Source of the DNA: Candidatus Parcubacteria bacterium
GTDB taxonomy: Bacteria; Patescibacteriota; Minisyncoccia; Sungbacterales; SURF-37
Assembly (NCBI GenBank): GCA_003599755.1
Contig: QZJO01000004.1
Span: 1 to 52,650 of the forward strand
Direction of reading: 5' to 3'
Length of the DNA stretch: 52,650 bases
Every line of letters starts with the position of its first letter. Within the stretch, counting starts at the first letter, position 1. A model generated the notes under the pieces. The model ran no database searches, was not told where the DNA came from, and saw only the letters and a program-made list of their open reading frames with translations. Below are positions 20,776 to 29,900 of the stretch, piece after piece. A program made the position numbers and the translations under genes.

Positions 20776-20850
20776 AGTCAGTATGGCATTGAGTCATTCA
20801 ACAATTAAGTGCGCACCCGTGACTTAATGACCGGTGACTCAATGACCGTC
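20776..20850. repeat. Dispersed GTCATTGAGTCATT-type inverted repeat
   Basis: GTCAGTATGGCATTGAGTCATTC ... GTGACTTAATGACCGGTGACTCAATGACC. Confidence 0.7.
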
Positions 20851-22140
20851 AACTCGTTCAATCCGCGCGCCGAGCGCCCGAATGCGTTCGTCAATGCGCT
20901 CGTAGCCGCGGTCGATGTGTTCCAATCCCGTAATATCCGACGTGCCGCGGGCGATCAGGGCGGCGATGATATGCGCCATGCCCGCGCGGATATCGGGCAT
21001 GACCATGTTCGTTGCAACGAGCGGCGTCCCGCCGCGAATCAACGCAGTGTGATTATAGGTCTTTCCGGAAAAGCGGCAAGGGATGACGCCGAGGCACTGC
21101 GGCACGACCGTAATATCCGCCCCCATGCGCCGCAAATCCTCAGTGTAGCCGAAGCGGTCCTCGTATACCGTCTCATGCACGATGGATTCGCCCGAGGCCT
21201 GGGTCAAAAGCACGGTAAAGGGCTGCTGCCAGTCGGTCATGAATCCCGGATGTGTATCGGTTTCAATATGCAGCGGTTCGAGTTTGCCCGCGCGGAAAAA
21301 TCGGATGCCGTCGGGCCGCACCTCGTAGTCGCCGCCCACCCGCCGCACCGCATTCAAGAATGTGATCAGATGCTCGTGGACCGCGTCGGCGACGAATATG
21401 TCACCGCCCGTGGCAAGAGCCATGACAGCGAACGACGCGGCTTCGATCCGATCGGGCATCACGCGATGGCGCGTGCCGGAAAGCTCGGGCACGCCCTCGA
21501 TTGCGATCGTCCGTCCCGTGCCGAGCTCGATGATCGCACCCATGTTCTGGAGAAACTTTACCAGATCGATCACCTCGGGCTCGATCGCGGCGTTGTGCAC
21601 GACCGTGGATCCGGATGCGAGCACGGCAGCCAAAATCGCCGACTCGGTCGCGCCCACGCTCGGATACGGAAGCTCGATCGCCGCGCCGCGCAGGCCACTG
21701 GCCGTCGCGCGATATACGCCGTCGCGCTCTTCCACGCGCGCGCCGAGACGCTCGAGGAGCGCGACGTGGAAATTGACCGGCCGCGGGCCGAGGCGGTCGC
21801 CGCCCACCATCGGCACTTCGGCTTCGCCCCCGCGCGCCAGCAGCGGTCCGAGCGCCAGAATGGGAATGCGGTTTTTCCGCGATAATTCCGCGACCCGCGA
21901 ATTGGTAATGGCGGGCGTTTCGATGGCAATCGTCGAGCCGTCGCGCCGAACGCGGCTGCCGACCGCGCGGCAAAGTTCCAGCACGATATCGATCTCGCCG
22001 ATGGCCGGCATATTCTCCAGCCGCACCGGCGCTGCGGTCAGCAAGCTCGCGATCAAAAGTTTGCTCGCGGAGTTCTTCGCTCCCGCAAGCCGTATCGTTC
22101 CCGTCAGCGGCGCGCCGCCAGTAACCAGTAAATGCTGCAT
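20839..22140 (-). CDS. murA: UDP-N-acetylglucosamine 1-carboxyvinyltransferase
   Basis: LRLAGAKNSASKLLIASLLT-type N-terminus and EPSP-synthase-like fold pattern. Confidence 0.95.
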   Translation of the reverse strand: MQHLLVTGGAPLTGTIRLAGAKNSASKLLIASLLTAAPVRLENMPAIGEIDIVLELCRAVGSRVRRDGSTIAIETPAITNSRVAELSRKNRIPILALGPLLARGGEAEVPMVGGDRLGPRPVNFHVALLERLGARVEERDGVYRATASGLRGAAIELPYPSVGATESAILAAVLASGSTVVHNAAIEPEVIDLVKFLQNMGAIIELGTGRTIAIEGVPELSGTRHRVMPDRIEAASFAVMALATGGDIFVADAVHEHLITFLNAVRRVGGDYEVRPDGIRFFRAGKLEPLHIETDTHPGFMTDWQQPFTVLLTQASGESIVHETVYEDRFGYTEDLRRMGADITVVPQCLGVIPCRFSGKTYNHTALIRGGTPLVATNMVMPDIRAGMAHIIAALIARGTSDITGLEHIDRGYERIDERIRALGARIERVDGH

Positions 22141-22577
22141 ATCCGGTAATGGAATTTCGATGCTAAGGGATTATTGGCCGCTCAAACTTCTTCGTAATTC
22201 CGGGGAGTCACGAGCACCATGCGGCGTGACATGGTATCGAAATGCTACCACCGAGTATATACGGGCTCATCCTACCGGGTTTTCTCGTAACCGATCATTG
22301 ACTCCTTCGTAATTCATTGCGATGCGCCAGAATCATCGCCGCGGCGCGTCGTCTCTGATGCCACGCGGCCGAAAAACGCTTTCTTTTTCGCGTTGGCTAC
22401 GCTACAACTAGCATATCTGGTACTACAATTTCGAAGTCAGTGGCATTGCTGTCGCGGGGTATCCGATTTTCGCGGCAAGCCAGAACCTCTCCGGTCACCT
22501 ATGCCGCATTAGGACTATTTCGAGATTGTAGTACCGGGTATAGATTCGCCGTTTTTCCGCATTCACGACCCGCACGC

Positions 22578-23978
22578 ATGGGCGCGCTCGATCCCGGCAT
22601 TCGCCGAAAACTGTTTTATGCCATGGCAACGCTCTTTGCTCTGGTTACGCCGCTTACCCTGTTATACTCGCAAGGGTATATTTTGGATTTCCAACAAGGC
22701 GGCATCGTCGCCACTGGCGGCATTTTCGTCAAAGCAAGCCCGCCCGGCGTACGCGTAATCGTCACGCCCGAAGAACAGACCCGGGAGACCTCGCTCATAT
22801 CCCGCGGCGCGCTGTTCGCCGGCCTCATTCCCCGCCGCTACACGGTGCGCGTCGAAAAAGACAAGTATCAAACATGGCAAAAGTCGGTGCGCGTCAATAG
22901 CGAAGAGGTGCTGGAATTCCGCGACGTATTGCTCCCGCCCGCGGCGACGCCGCCATCGATCGTATTCACCGCCCGGCCGGCCGAAACTGCTGCGGCAAGC
23001 ATGCTCATCGGGCGGCGCGACATCGCAATCACGGCCAATGCGAGCAGCCAAGGGACCTCGGTGTTCGTTGTAGATCCCGTTACCCGGCAGGTGCGTCTGA
23101 ATTTCATCCGGCTGGATTCTTGGCATTGGGACGCGGCGACCCGCACGTTCATCATCGGCCGAATCATCGACGGCAAGCGCGAATGGTATCGCTTGCGCGC
23201 CGATGCCGAAGGCAAGGAAGAGCGGATCGCATTTCGCGGCCTGCCGGCAGGATTCGCTCCCGACCAGGTACTGCCGCATCCGACGAATGCCGGCCAAATT
23301 TTCTTTTCCGCCAATAATGCCCTCTTCCTGCAGGGCAACGCCGCGGTGCCCACGCCCATCGCCGAATCCATTCATGCCTATGCCATTGGCGCGGGGCGCA
23401 TCTACTATCTGACCCAGAACGGCTTTTTCGTGGAGTCGGATCTCGTCGGCCAAAACGTACGGATACTCGGCCGCAAGGGGCTCTTCCTCTCGAACGAAAG
23501 TCCGGCGCGTATCGAGATCGGGCCGGACGGTACCGCAGCGGTCCTCGATTCGGCTGGCGGCTTGTTCGTATTCCAACCGGATCGTGATCAGGAATTGCAA
23601 CTCGTGCTCAGCAATGTCCGGGACATCGAATTCGCCGCATCCGGCGACCGGATGCTGATCTGGAATCCGAGCCATATGTGGATCTATTGGCTCCGCGATA
23701 ATCCGCGGCAGCCCTTCGACCTCGCCGGGACGCGCCAGCAGATTCTTGCGCTTGCCGAGCCGATTCTTGGCGCGCAGTTGGATGCCGATGGCACGCATAT
23801 CTTTTTTGCGACCGCCGACAGCATCCGCATGACCGAAATCGACATCCGCGGGGCGCCCAATATCCATCAGATCGTCGGCGCGCCGATCGATTCGTTCGCG
23901 CTCGATCGCGATAGTCGAACGATCTACTGGACTCGCGGTCCGACGCTGTACCGGGCCACGATGGAACCGGCTGAGTAA
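22578..23978 (+). CDS. PEGA-domain-containing membrane protein with WD/propeller-like C-terminus
   Basis: TM then GGIFVKASPPGVRVIV...RYTVRVEKDKYQTWQKSVRV (PEGA); start at MGALDPG. Confidence 0.75.
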   Translation: MGALDPGIRRKLFYAMATLFALVTPLTLLYSQGYILDFQQGGIVATGGIFVKASPPGVRVIVTPEEQTRETSLISRGALFAGLIPRRYTVRVEKDKYQTWQKSVRVNSEEVLEFRDVLLPPAATPPSIVFTARPAETAAASMLIGRRDIAITANASSQGTSVFVVDPVTRQVRLNFIRLDSWHWDAATRTFIIGRIIDGKREWYRLRADAEGKEERIAFRGLPAGFAPDQVLPHPTNAGQIFFSANNALFLQGNAAVPTPIAESIHAYAIGAGRIYYLTQNGFFVESDLVGQNVRILGRKGLFLSNESPARIEIGPDGTAAVLDSAGGLFVFQPDRDQELQLVLSNVRDIEFAASGDRMLIWNPSHMWIYWLRDNPRQPFDLAGTRQQILALAEPILGAQLDADGTHIFFATADSIRMTEIDIRGAPNIHQIVGAPIDSFALDRDSRTIYWTRGPTLYRATMEPAE

Positions 23979-23990
23979 TCAATCGTCACA

Positions 23991-24026
23991 GAATCCAAAA
24001 GCCCCACGCATGGGGCTTTTGGATTC
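23991..24026. terminator. Bidirectional terminator
   Basis: GAATCCAAAAGCCCCA-CGCA-TGGGGCTTTTGGATTC perfect 16-bp stem between convergent genes. Confidence 0.92.
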
Positions 24027-24031
24027 ACCGA

Positions 24032-24670
24032 TTAGCGCTTCGCCCACTGCGGGGCGCGGCGCGCTCCGCGGAGGCCAAATTTCTTGCGCTCCTTGGCGCG
24101 CGCATCGCGCGTGAGGTAGCCGGCGCGCTTGAGGCGCTTGCGAAAGTCCGCATTGAAGCGCACGAGCGCCCGAGCGGTCGCGTGGCGCACGGCCTCGGCC
24201 TGTGCGTGCGGGCCGCCGCCGCGCACCGTGATGAGCGTGCGGAATCGGTCCGCCGTGTTCATCGTCTCCAAGGCCGATATGGCGGAGCGCTGGTAATTTC
24301 CGTAATGAAAATATTCGGCAATCGGTTTTTCATTGACCCAAATGCCCTTGTCGCCCTTGGTATACAGCCGCGCCCGCGCGATCGCGGTCTTGCGACGGCC
24401 AACCGCTTCCCAATAGCGATCCGAGCGTTCCGCATCCCCTTCCGCGGATTCCCCGACGGTAATCGGTTCGCGCGGCTCTTCTGGGACGACCGGATCGACC
24501 GCTTGCTCCGCGCTTGTCGAGCGGGGCTGGGAAGCCGGCTTTTGGACGCGACTCGCCTCGCCTCGCGGGCGAAGCGGGCGTCCTGTCTCGCCTCGCTTCG
24601 CGGGCGAAGCGGGCGCCTTGGCCGGTTCACTGCGGGGAGTCGTCGGTTTTGCGGTTTTCTTGGGTGGCAT
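24032..24670 (-). CDS. rpsI: 30S ribosomal protein S9 with about 80-aa N-terminal extension
   Basis: YWEAVGRRKTAIARARLY...FGLRGARRAPQWAKR; low-complexity Pro/Arg/Ala N-terminus. Confidence 0.95.
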   Translation of the reverse strand: MPPKKTAKPTTPRSEPAKAPASPAKRGETGRPLRPRGEASRVQKPASQPRSTSAEQAVDPVVPEEPREPITVGESAEGDAERSDRYWEAVGRRKTAIARARLYTKGDKGIWVNEKPIAEYFHYGNYQRSAISALETMNTADRFRTLITVRGGGPHAQAEAVRHATARALVRFNADFRKRLKRAGYLTRDARAKERKKFGLRGARRAPQWAKR

Positions 24671-24672
24671 AA

Positions 24673-25032
24673 TTAACGGGTTTCGTCCTTGCGGTAAATG
24701 ACGACGTTTTTGAGCAGGCGCTTGCGAGAGCGATTTTTGGGCAGCATGCCCGCAATGGCCTCCCGCACGATGATACGCGAATCGTGCGCACGCATCCAGT
24801 CCGCGCTCACGTCCTTCAAATGGCCGATGTAGCCCGAATGGCTGCGGTAACGCTTTTGCAGGCCCTTATTGCCGGTAAGTACCACCTGATCGCTCTTGGT
24901 GATCACGACGCGGACGTTGGGCATGATATTGGGCCTGTACGCGGCCTTGTTTTTGCCCATGAGAATCATCGCGACTTTAGTCGCGAGGCGTCCGAGGGGC
25001 TGCTTGGATGCGTCAAACGTATGCATTTCCAT
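24673..25032 (-). CDS. rplM: 50S ribosomal protein L13
   Basis: DASKQPLGRLATKVAMILMGKNKAAYRPN. Confidence 0.95.
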   Translation of the reverse strand: MEMHTFDASKQPLGRLATKVAMILMGKNKAAYRPNIMPNVRVVITKSDQVVLTGNKGLQKRYRSHSGYIGHLKDVSADWMRAHDSRIIVREAIAGMLPKNRSRKRLLKNVVIYRKDETR

Positions 25033-25041
25033 GGTGACGCA

Positions 25042-25392
25042 TTACGAAACGAATTCGATCATCGCGCGCCTTGAACCGTCGCTGGGGCGCGCGCCGAGGC
25101 GGATGATGCGCGTATAGCCGCCCGGCCGCTCCTTGAACCGAGGACCGATGTCGCGGATAAGCTTTTCAGCCGCGGCGAGCGGCACGCGCGATGCAAGCAG
25201 GCGCCGAGCATTGGGCGTACCGGCCTTAGCGCGCGTTACCAGCGCTTCGGCCATCGGCCGCAGTTCCTTGGCCTTGGCAACGCTGGTCGTCAGACGGCCG
25301 CGCATGACCAATTGATACAGCTGCGTGCGCAGCATCGCTCGCCGTTGATCACTGGTCCGTCCGAATTTTCGGCCTTTCTTCAAATGTCGCAT
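25042..25392 (-). CDS. rplQ: 50S ribosomal protein L17
   Basis: MRHLKKGRKFGRTSDQRRAMLRTQLYQLVMRGRLTTS. Confidence 0.96.
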   Translation of the reverse strand: MRHLKKGRKFGRTSDQRRAMLRTQLYQLVMRGRLTTSVAKAKELRPMAEALVTRAKAGTPNARRLLASRVPLAAAEKLIRDIGPRFKERPGGYTRIIRLGARPSDGSRRAMIEFVS

Positions 25393-25456
25393 GTGGATTG
25401 TGATATGCGGAATGTCGTCGCAAATCGTACTACACTCCGCGATCCATATTCTCCGC

Positions 25457-26416
25457 TCATTGCTTCAGCGTGAGTCCCATATTCCCCAGCGCCCGTTTGA
25501 TTTCCACCAGGCCCTTATCGCCCAGGCCCTCGACTTCGCGCAGTTTCTTTTCGCTTTTCTTCGCAAGAGCGCCGACGTTTTTGATGCCGGCATTGTTGAG
25601 GGCATTCAGCGTTCGGGTCGAAAGTTCAAGATCTTCGACATGCTTTTTCAGAACCTGCTCCTCGAACGAATCGGATTCCTCCGCCGCCTCTTCGCCCGCC
25701 GCGGCAGCCGTCTCGGCCGCCGGCTTTTCGGGTTCCACGAGGCCGCCGGCCATCGCGCCGAACTGTTCGTGCAAAATCTTCGCGGCCGCGGAAAACGCAT
25801 CCCGCGCCGATATGCTGCCGTCGGTCTCGATGTGGAACCGTACGCGGTTATAATCCGTACGGTCGCCGACGCGCATATTCTCCACTTCATAATTCACAAG
25901 CTTCACCGGCGAGAAGGCGGCATCCAGCGCGATCGTGCCGATTTCCACTTTTTCCTTGCGCCGCGATTCTACTGGCTGATACCCCACGCCGCGTTCTACG
26001 ACGAGTTCCATTACCAGGTTGGATTTCTTGTCCGTAAGCGTCGCGATGTGATGGTTTGGATTGACGAGTTCGAGCTGACTCGGCACTTCCAAATCACCAG
26101 CCGTTACCTCTTTGTCGCCCTTGATCGCGAGCTTGGCGCTATACGGGCCGCTCCCGTGGATGCGAAAGCGCACCTGCTTAAGATTGAGCATCACCTCAAT
26201 CAGATCTTCGAGTACGCCCGGTAACGTTGAAAATTCATGCGACGCCCCCTCGATCTTTACCGCGGTGATGGCAGCGCCCTCGAGAGACGACAAGAGTACG
26301 CGGCGGATCGCATTGCCGATGGTGTGGCCATAACCCGGCCACAGGCCCTCGATTTCGAATACGGCGTGGTGCGAATCTTCGCGGATAATTTTCGGCTGTG
26401 ACGGAAGCGGAATCAT
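25457..26416 (-). CDS. rpoA: DNA-directed RNA polymerase subunit alpha
   Basis: GYGHTIGNAIRRVLLSSLEGAAITAVKIEGASHEFSTLPGVLED; CTD LSTRTLNALNNAGIKNVGAL; start at MIPLPSQ. Confidence 0.97.
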   Translation of the reverse strand: MIPLPSQPKIIREDSHHAVFEIEGLWPGYGHTIGNAIRRVLLSSLEGAAITAVKIEGASHEFSTLPGVLEDLIEVMLNLKQVRFRIHGSGPYSAKLAIKGDKEVTAGDLEVPSQLELVNPNHHIATLTDKKSNLVMELVVERGVGYQPVESRRKEKVEIGTIALDAAFSPVKLVNYEVENMRVGDRTDYNRVRFHIETDGSISARDAFSAAAKILHEQFGAMAGGLVEPEKPAAETAAAAGEEAAEESDSFEEQVLKKHVEDLELSTRTLNALNNAGIKNVGALAKKSEKKLREVEGLGDKGLVEIKRALGNMGLTLKQ

Positions 26417-26432
26417 ACCTCTGGCTAAACGA

Positions 26433-27062
26433 TTAGCGTGAATAAAACTCGATAACGCGGCTGGTATCGAACGCAATGGAATCGTTGGGCTGATCGGGCA
26501 TGGCGCGCACGCTGCCCCGCCAGGCCTCGGGCTCGAGCGCAAGCCAGGCAGGCGGTTCATATTTCGCGAGACGCTTCTGCGTATCGGCAAACAGACCTTT
26601 GCTCCGGCTTTGCGGATGGATCTCGATGACGTCGCCAATGCGCATGAGGCGCGAGGGCGTATGTACGCGCTTGCCGTTTACCAGCACATGGCCGTGCGTT
26701 ACGGCTTGGCGCGCGACGCGGCGGGACGGCAGAAAGCCAAGACGCCAAGCAACTGAATCGATCCGGCGTTCTAACAATTCGAGGAGTGCGGCAGTTTTAG
26801 TGGTCTGACGCGCGCGGGATGCTTCTTCGACGTAGCGTTTGAGCGCGTTATCGCTCACGCCGTATAGATACCGCAGCTTCTGCTTTTCCTTGAGCGCAAT
26901 ACCGAATTCGGAGCCGCCGCGGCGACCGGCACGCTTGGCGTGCTGCCCCGGCGGATACGGCCGGCGGATCATGGCTGATTTCTGCGTTGCGTCGCGCTCG
27001 GCTTTGAGGAACATCCGTTCCCCGAGTCGGCGCTGTATGCGGGATGTTGAGTAGAGACGCAT
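26433..27062 (-). CDS. rpsD: 30S ribosomal protein S4
   Basis: RRIDSVAWRLGFLPSRRVARQAVTHGHVLVNGKRV. Confidence 0.96.
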   Translation of the reverse strand: MRLYSTSRIQRRLGERMFLKAERDATQKSAMIRRPYPPGQHAKRAGRRGGSEFGIALKEKQKLRYLYGVSDNALKRYVEEASRARQTTKTAALLELLERRIDSVAWRLGFLPSRRVARQAVTHGHVLVNGKRVHTPSRLMRIGDVIEIHPQSRSKGLFADTQKRLAKYEPPAWLALEPEAWRGSVRAMPDQPNDSIAFDTSRVIEFYSR

Positions 27063-27071
27063 GGAAATGAA

Positions 27072-27527
27072 TTACACGCGACGGACTTTCTTCGGGCGCG
27101 GACCGTTATGGGGGACCGGGGTAATGTCTTTAATCAAGGAAACACCGATGCCGCGGTTGGCGAGCGCCCGGATGGCTGACTCGCGGCCCGCACCCACGCC
27201 CTTGACGAGCACCACGACCTCTTCAATGCCGAGGCGCTTGGCTTTTTCGGCAACGGTCTCGGATACGCGCGCTGCGGCAAACGGCGTGGCCTTTTTCGTG
27301 CCTTTGAATCCAAGTGCGCCGGCCGATGACCAGGCGAGCACCGCGCCGCTCATGTCCGTAAGATTGAGAAGCGTATTGTTGTATGTCGCTAAAATATGAA
27401 TAACGCCGCGGCGCACGCCTTTGGCTCCGCCCGCACCTGCCACGGCCTGTTCGCGCTTAGCCAACAGCGCATCGCCTTCGCGGGCGAGCTCTTCTTCGGT
27501 TTGGCGGATGACGCGTTTCTTTCCCAT
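27072..27527 (-). CDS. rpsK: 30S ribosomal protein S11
   Basis: [27 protein letters not shown]...[15 protein letters not shown]. Confidence 0.97.
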   Translation of the reverse strand: MGKKRVIRQTEEELAREGDALLAKREQAVAGAGGAKGVRRGVIHILATYNNTLLNLTDMSGAVLAWSSAGALGFKGTKKATPFAAARVSETVAEKAKRLGIEEVVVLVKGVGAGRESAIRALANRGIGVSLIKDITPVPHNGPRPKKVRRV

Positions 27528-27560
27528 TGGAGCTTGATCCTTGAATCTTGGACCCTTGGT

Positions 27561-27947
27561 TTAGGTGGGGCTTGCTGCCGGTTTGCGGCCCGAGCCCATG
27601 GTCTTGCGGACGTTGCCGCGTCGGGTGCGGGAATTGGATTTCGTCCGCTGGCCGCGTACCGGAAGACCGCGGATATGGCGATTGCCGCGGTAGGCACCGA
27701 TATCCTTGAGCCGCTTAATATTCATCATGATCTCGCGGCGCAGATCGCCCTCAATGCGGTATTCCTTCTCGATGATCTCGCGTAGGCGATTTACTTCCGC
27801 GGGCGTAAGATCCTTGGCGCGCTTTACCGGATCAACCTTGGCCGCCGCAACAATACGGCGCGCGGCCGGCTGGCCGATGCCGTAAATATACGCGAGGGAA
27901 ACCTCGACTTTCTTCGCGTCCGGAATGTTGGTGCCGGCGATGCGCAT
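27561..27947 (-). CDS. rpsM: 30S ribosomal protein S13
   Basis: [25 protein letters not shown]...[19 protein letters not shown]. Confidence 0.97.
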   Translation of the reverse strand: MRIAGTNIPDAKKVEVSLAYIYGIGQPAARRIVAAAKVDPVKRAKDLTPAEVNRLREIIEKEYRIEGDLRREIMMNIKRLKDIGAYRGNRHIRGLPVRGQRTKSNSRTRRGNVRKTMGSGRKPAASPT

Positions 27948-27949
27948 GA

Positions 27950-28063
27950 TTAGCCCTGGCGCTGCTTATGCTTAGGATTCGTACAAATAACGAAGAGTCG
28001 CCCGCGACGACGGACGATCTTGCAGCGAGTGCAAAGCCGTTTTACTGACGCACGAACCTTCAA
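27950..28063 (-). CDS. rpmJ: 50S ribosomal protein L36 (TTG start)
   Basis: Hand translation of minus strand: (M)[36 protein letters not shown], 37 aa; absent from ORF track because start is TTG. Confidence 0.93.
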   Translation of the reverse strand: MKVRASVKRLCTRCKIVRRRGRLFVICTNPKHKQRQG

Positions 28064-28146
28064 TGATGTTTCGCGATGCGTGCATCACCGCGAATGCACG
28101 GGATCGTACATTCGGACTGATGCGCGCGCCGCAGGGGCATCTCGCG

Positions 28147-28368
28147 CTAGCGGAGGCGGTGGGTGATGCGGCCCTTGGTCGTATCGTAGGGCGAAAGCTC
28201 TACGCGGACCCGGTCCCCCGGCAGCACGCGGATATAGTTGAGCCGCATTTTGCCGGACAGATGCCCGAGGATTTCCCCCCCATCATCTAAACGCACCCGA
28301 AAAAGGGTGCTCGGGAGAGCTTCCAAAACCGTTCCTTCCTTGTGGATCCGCTCTTGTTGTGCGGACAT
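28147..28368 (-). CDS. infA: Translation initiation factor IF-1
   Basis: [52 protein letters not shown]. Confidence 0.95.
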   Translation of the reverse strand: MSAQQERIHKEGTVLEALPSTLFRVRLDDGGEILGHLSGKMRLNYIRVLPGDRVRVELSPYDTTKGRITHRLR

Positions 28369-28439
28369 TGGCGAGATACGTGAGAACGATAGCACGGGCT
28401 CTCAAAGATCGCAAGCCCGTATTGAGTGCTGAAAAGCCC

Positions 28440-29894
28440 CTACGCGGCCGGGGGCTCGACCGCGATCAGAAAGCCGTCGGCTCGTTGGGGGGTGAACCAA
28501 AGCCAGCGCGGAAAGCGTTTTACGCGCACTTCCCCCACTTCGGGCCGCCCGAGCAGGGTTTCGATGGCCTGGCCCGGCGCGGCGGATTTGAGCGATGCGG
28601 CCATGGTGTCGGTCTTGAAGGCCTGATAGTAAGCAAGTTCCCCGCTGAGCGTAAAGCGCGCTTCGGTTGCATCCGGCGTACCAAGGCCCCCGGATACCGT
28701 AAGCCGTTCCTGCGCGTTGGGAATCACGATCTGGGCATCAGGGGCGGGTGCCGGCAACAGGTGTGCGGTGACAAGCTCGGCAATGTGCGCGCGGCTGATG
28801 GCCCAGAGCTTCCCGGTCGCGGAAACCGTCATGACGAACCGATCCGCCCGCGCGTCGGCCGGCGGATGCTTGATATTCGTCACGGCGGCGTAGCGGCCGC
28901 CGTCGGGAATCAGGAAATCTTCGCGATTGGGGACTTTGGCGGCAAGCTCGACGTTCAATTCTTCAACGGCGCGCGCCGAAAGTTCTTCGCTGGCGCGCGT
29001 GATGTCGGCCGCGGTAACCACGCGGGCCTGGCCCTCGAAACCGCCTTCGATAGAACCCTCGGATTTCGCGTGGAATCCTTGATACCGAGGCGTCCCGCGA
29101 AAGCCCGGGATGCTGAAATCGGTCGGCCCGATGTTGTATTTCTCGCCCGGTTCGTCCGCGATGACCTCGGCGGTAACGGATGCGGGCACGAGCGCCCCGT
29201 CCTTTTGTGTCGCGCCCGGCACGACCACGCCCGCGACAAGACGGTAAATCCTCCCCTCGCCGTCTTGTAGTCGCGTGGTAGCAACGAGGGGCTGCGGCGC
29301 GGTACTGAATGCATTATAGATGCGCACGGTGCCGCGGGCGCGCTCTCGCACGAATTGCGATCCGGTCGCCTCGAATTCGGCATCGACGGTACGATCCAGC
29401 GTAACCGCAAGCGCGGGCACGACGCGGCGTGCCGTATCCAGCGTCGTCGCCTCCACGTCTGCGGTAAACGCGAAATCCGCCGATTGATAGAGGAGTTTGG
29501 GCACCACGGTGATCCGGAGCGACGACAGCAGAAATGTCGGCACGGCAAGACCAGCCATGAGTACCGCGAGCGCGCCGGCAATCCAATATGCTTTTTGGGA
29601 AATCCGGCGGCGCGGCGGGGCCTGCCAGGCGCGGTCGACGTGCCCGTCCGGCGAACGGGCCGCGTGACGGCGCAAAAATTCCGGCACGTCTTTGGGGCCG
29701 CGCGCGGGCTTCGGGTCATGAAATACGGCCGGCTCCGCAACCGTAATAACCGCCGGTTCGGGCGGCGTTGGCTCCGGCATCGGGAGAGCCGCAGGCGCGG
29801 TCCCGATGGCCTCGCTCGGCGGAATGATATCCCGGAGCGCGCGTCGTCGTCCGGATGCCGGCAGATTATGTTGTTTCGAGTCGCGTGCAGTCAT
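28440..29894 (-). CDS. Membrane-anchored baseplate-J-like domain protein
   Basis: Cytoplasmic N-terminus, TM, GTVRIYNAFSTAPQPLVATTRLQ..G.IYRL...VPG...DGALVPASVTAEVIADEPGEKYNI. Confidence 0.7.
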   Translation of the reverse strand: MTARDSKQHNLPASGRRRALRDIIPPSEAIGTAPAALPMPEPTPPEPAVITVAEPAVFHDPKPARGPKDVPEFLRRHAARSPDGHVDRAWQAPPRRRISQKAYWIAGALAVLMAGLAVPTFLLSSLRITVVPKLLYQSADFAFTADVEATTLDTARRVVPALAVTLDRTVDAEFEATGSQFVRERARGTVRIYNAFSTAPQPLVATTRLQDGEGRIYRLVAGVVVPGATQKDGALVPASVTAEVIADEPGEKYNIGPTDFSIPGFRGTPRYQGFHAKSEGSIEGGFEGQARVVTAADITRASEELSARAVEELNVELAAKVPNREDFLIPDGGRYAAVTNIKHPPADARADRFVMTVSATGKLWAISRAHIAELVTAHLLPAPAPDAQIVIPNAQERLTVSGGLGTPDATEARFTLSGELAYYQAFKTDTMAASLKSAAPGQAIETLLGRPEVGEVRVKRFPRWLWFTPQRADGFLIAVEPPAA

Positions 29895-29900
29895 TGCGTG

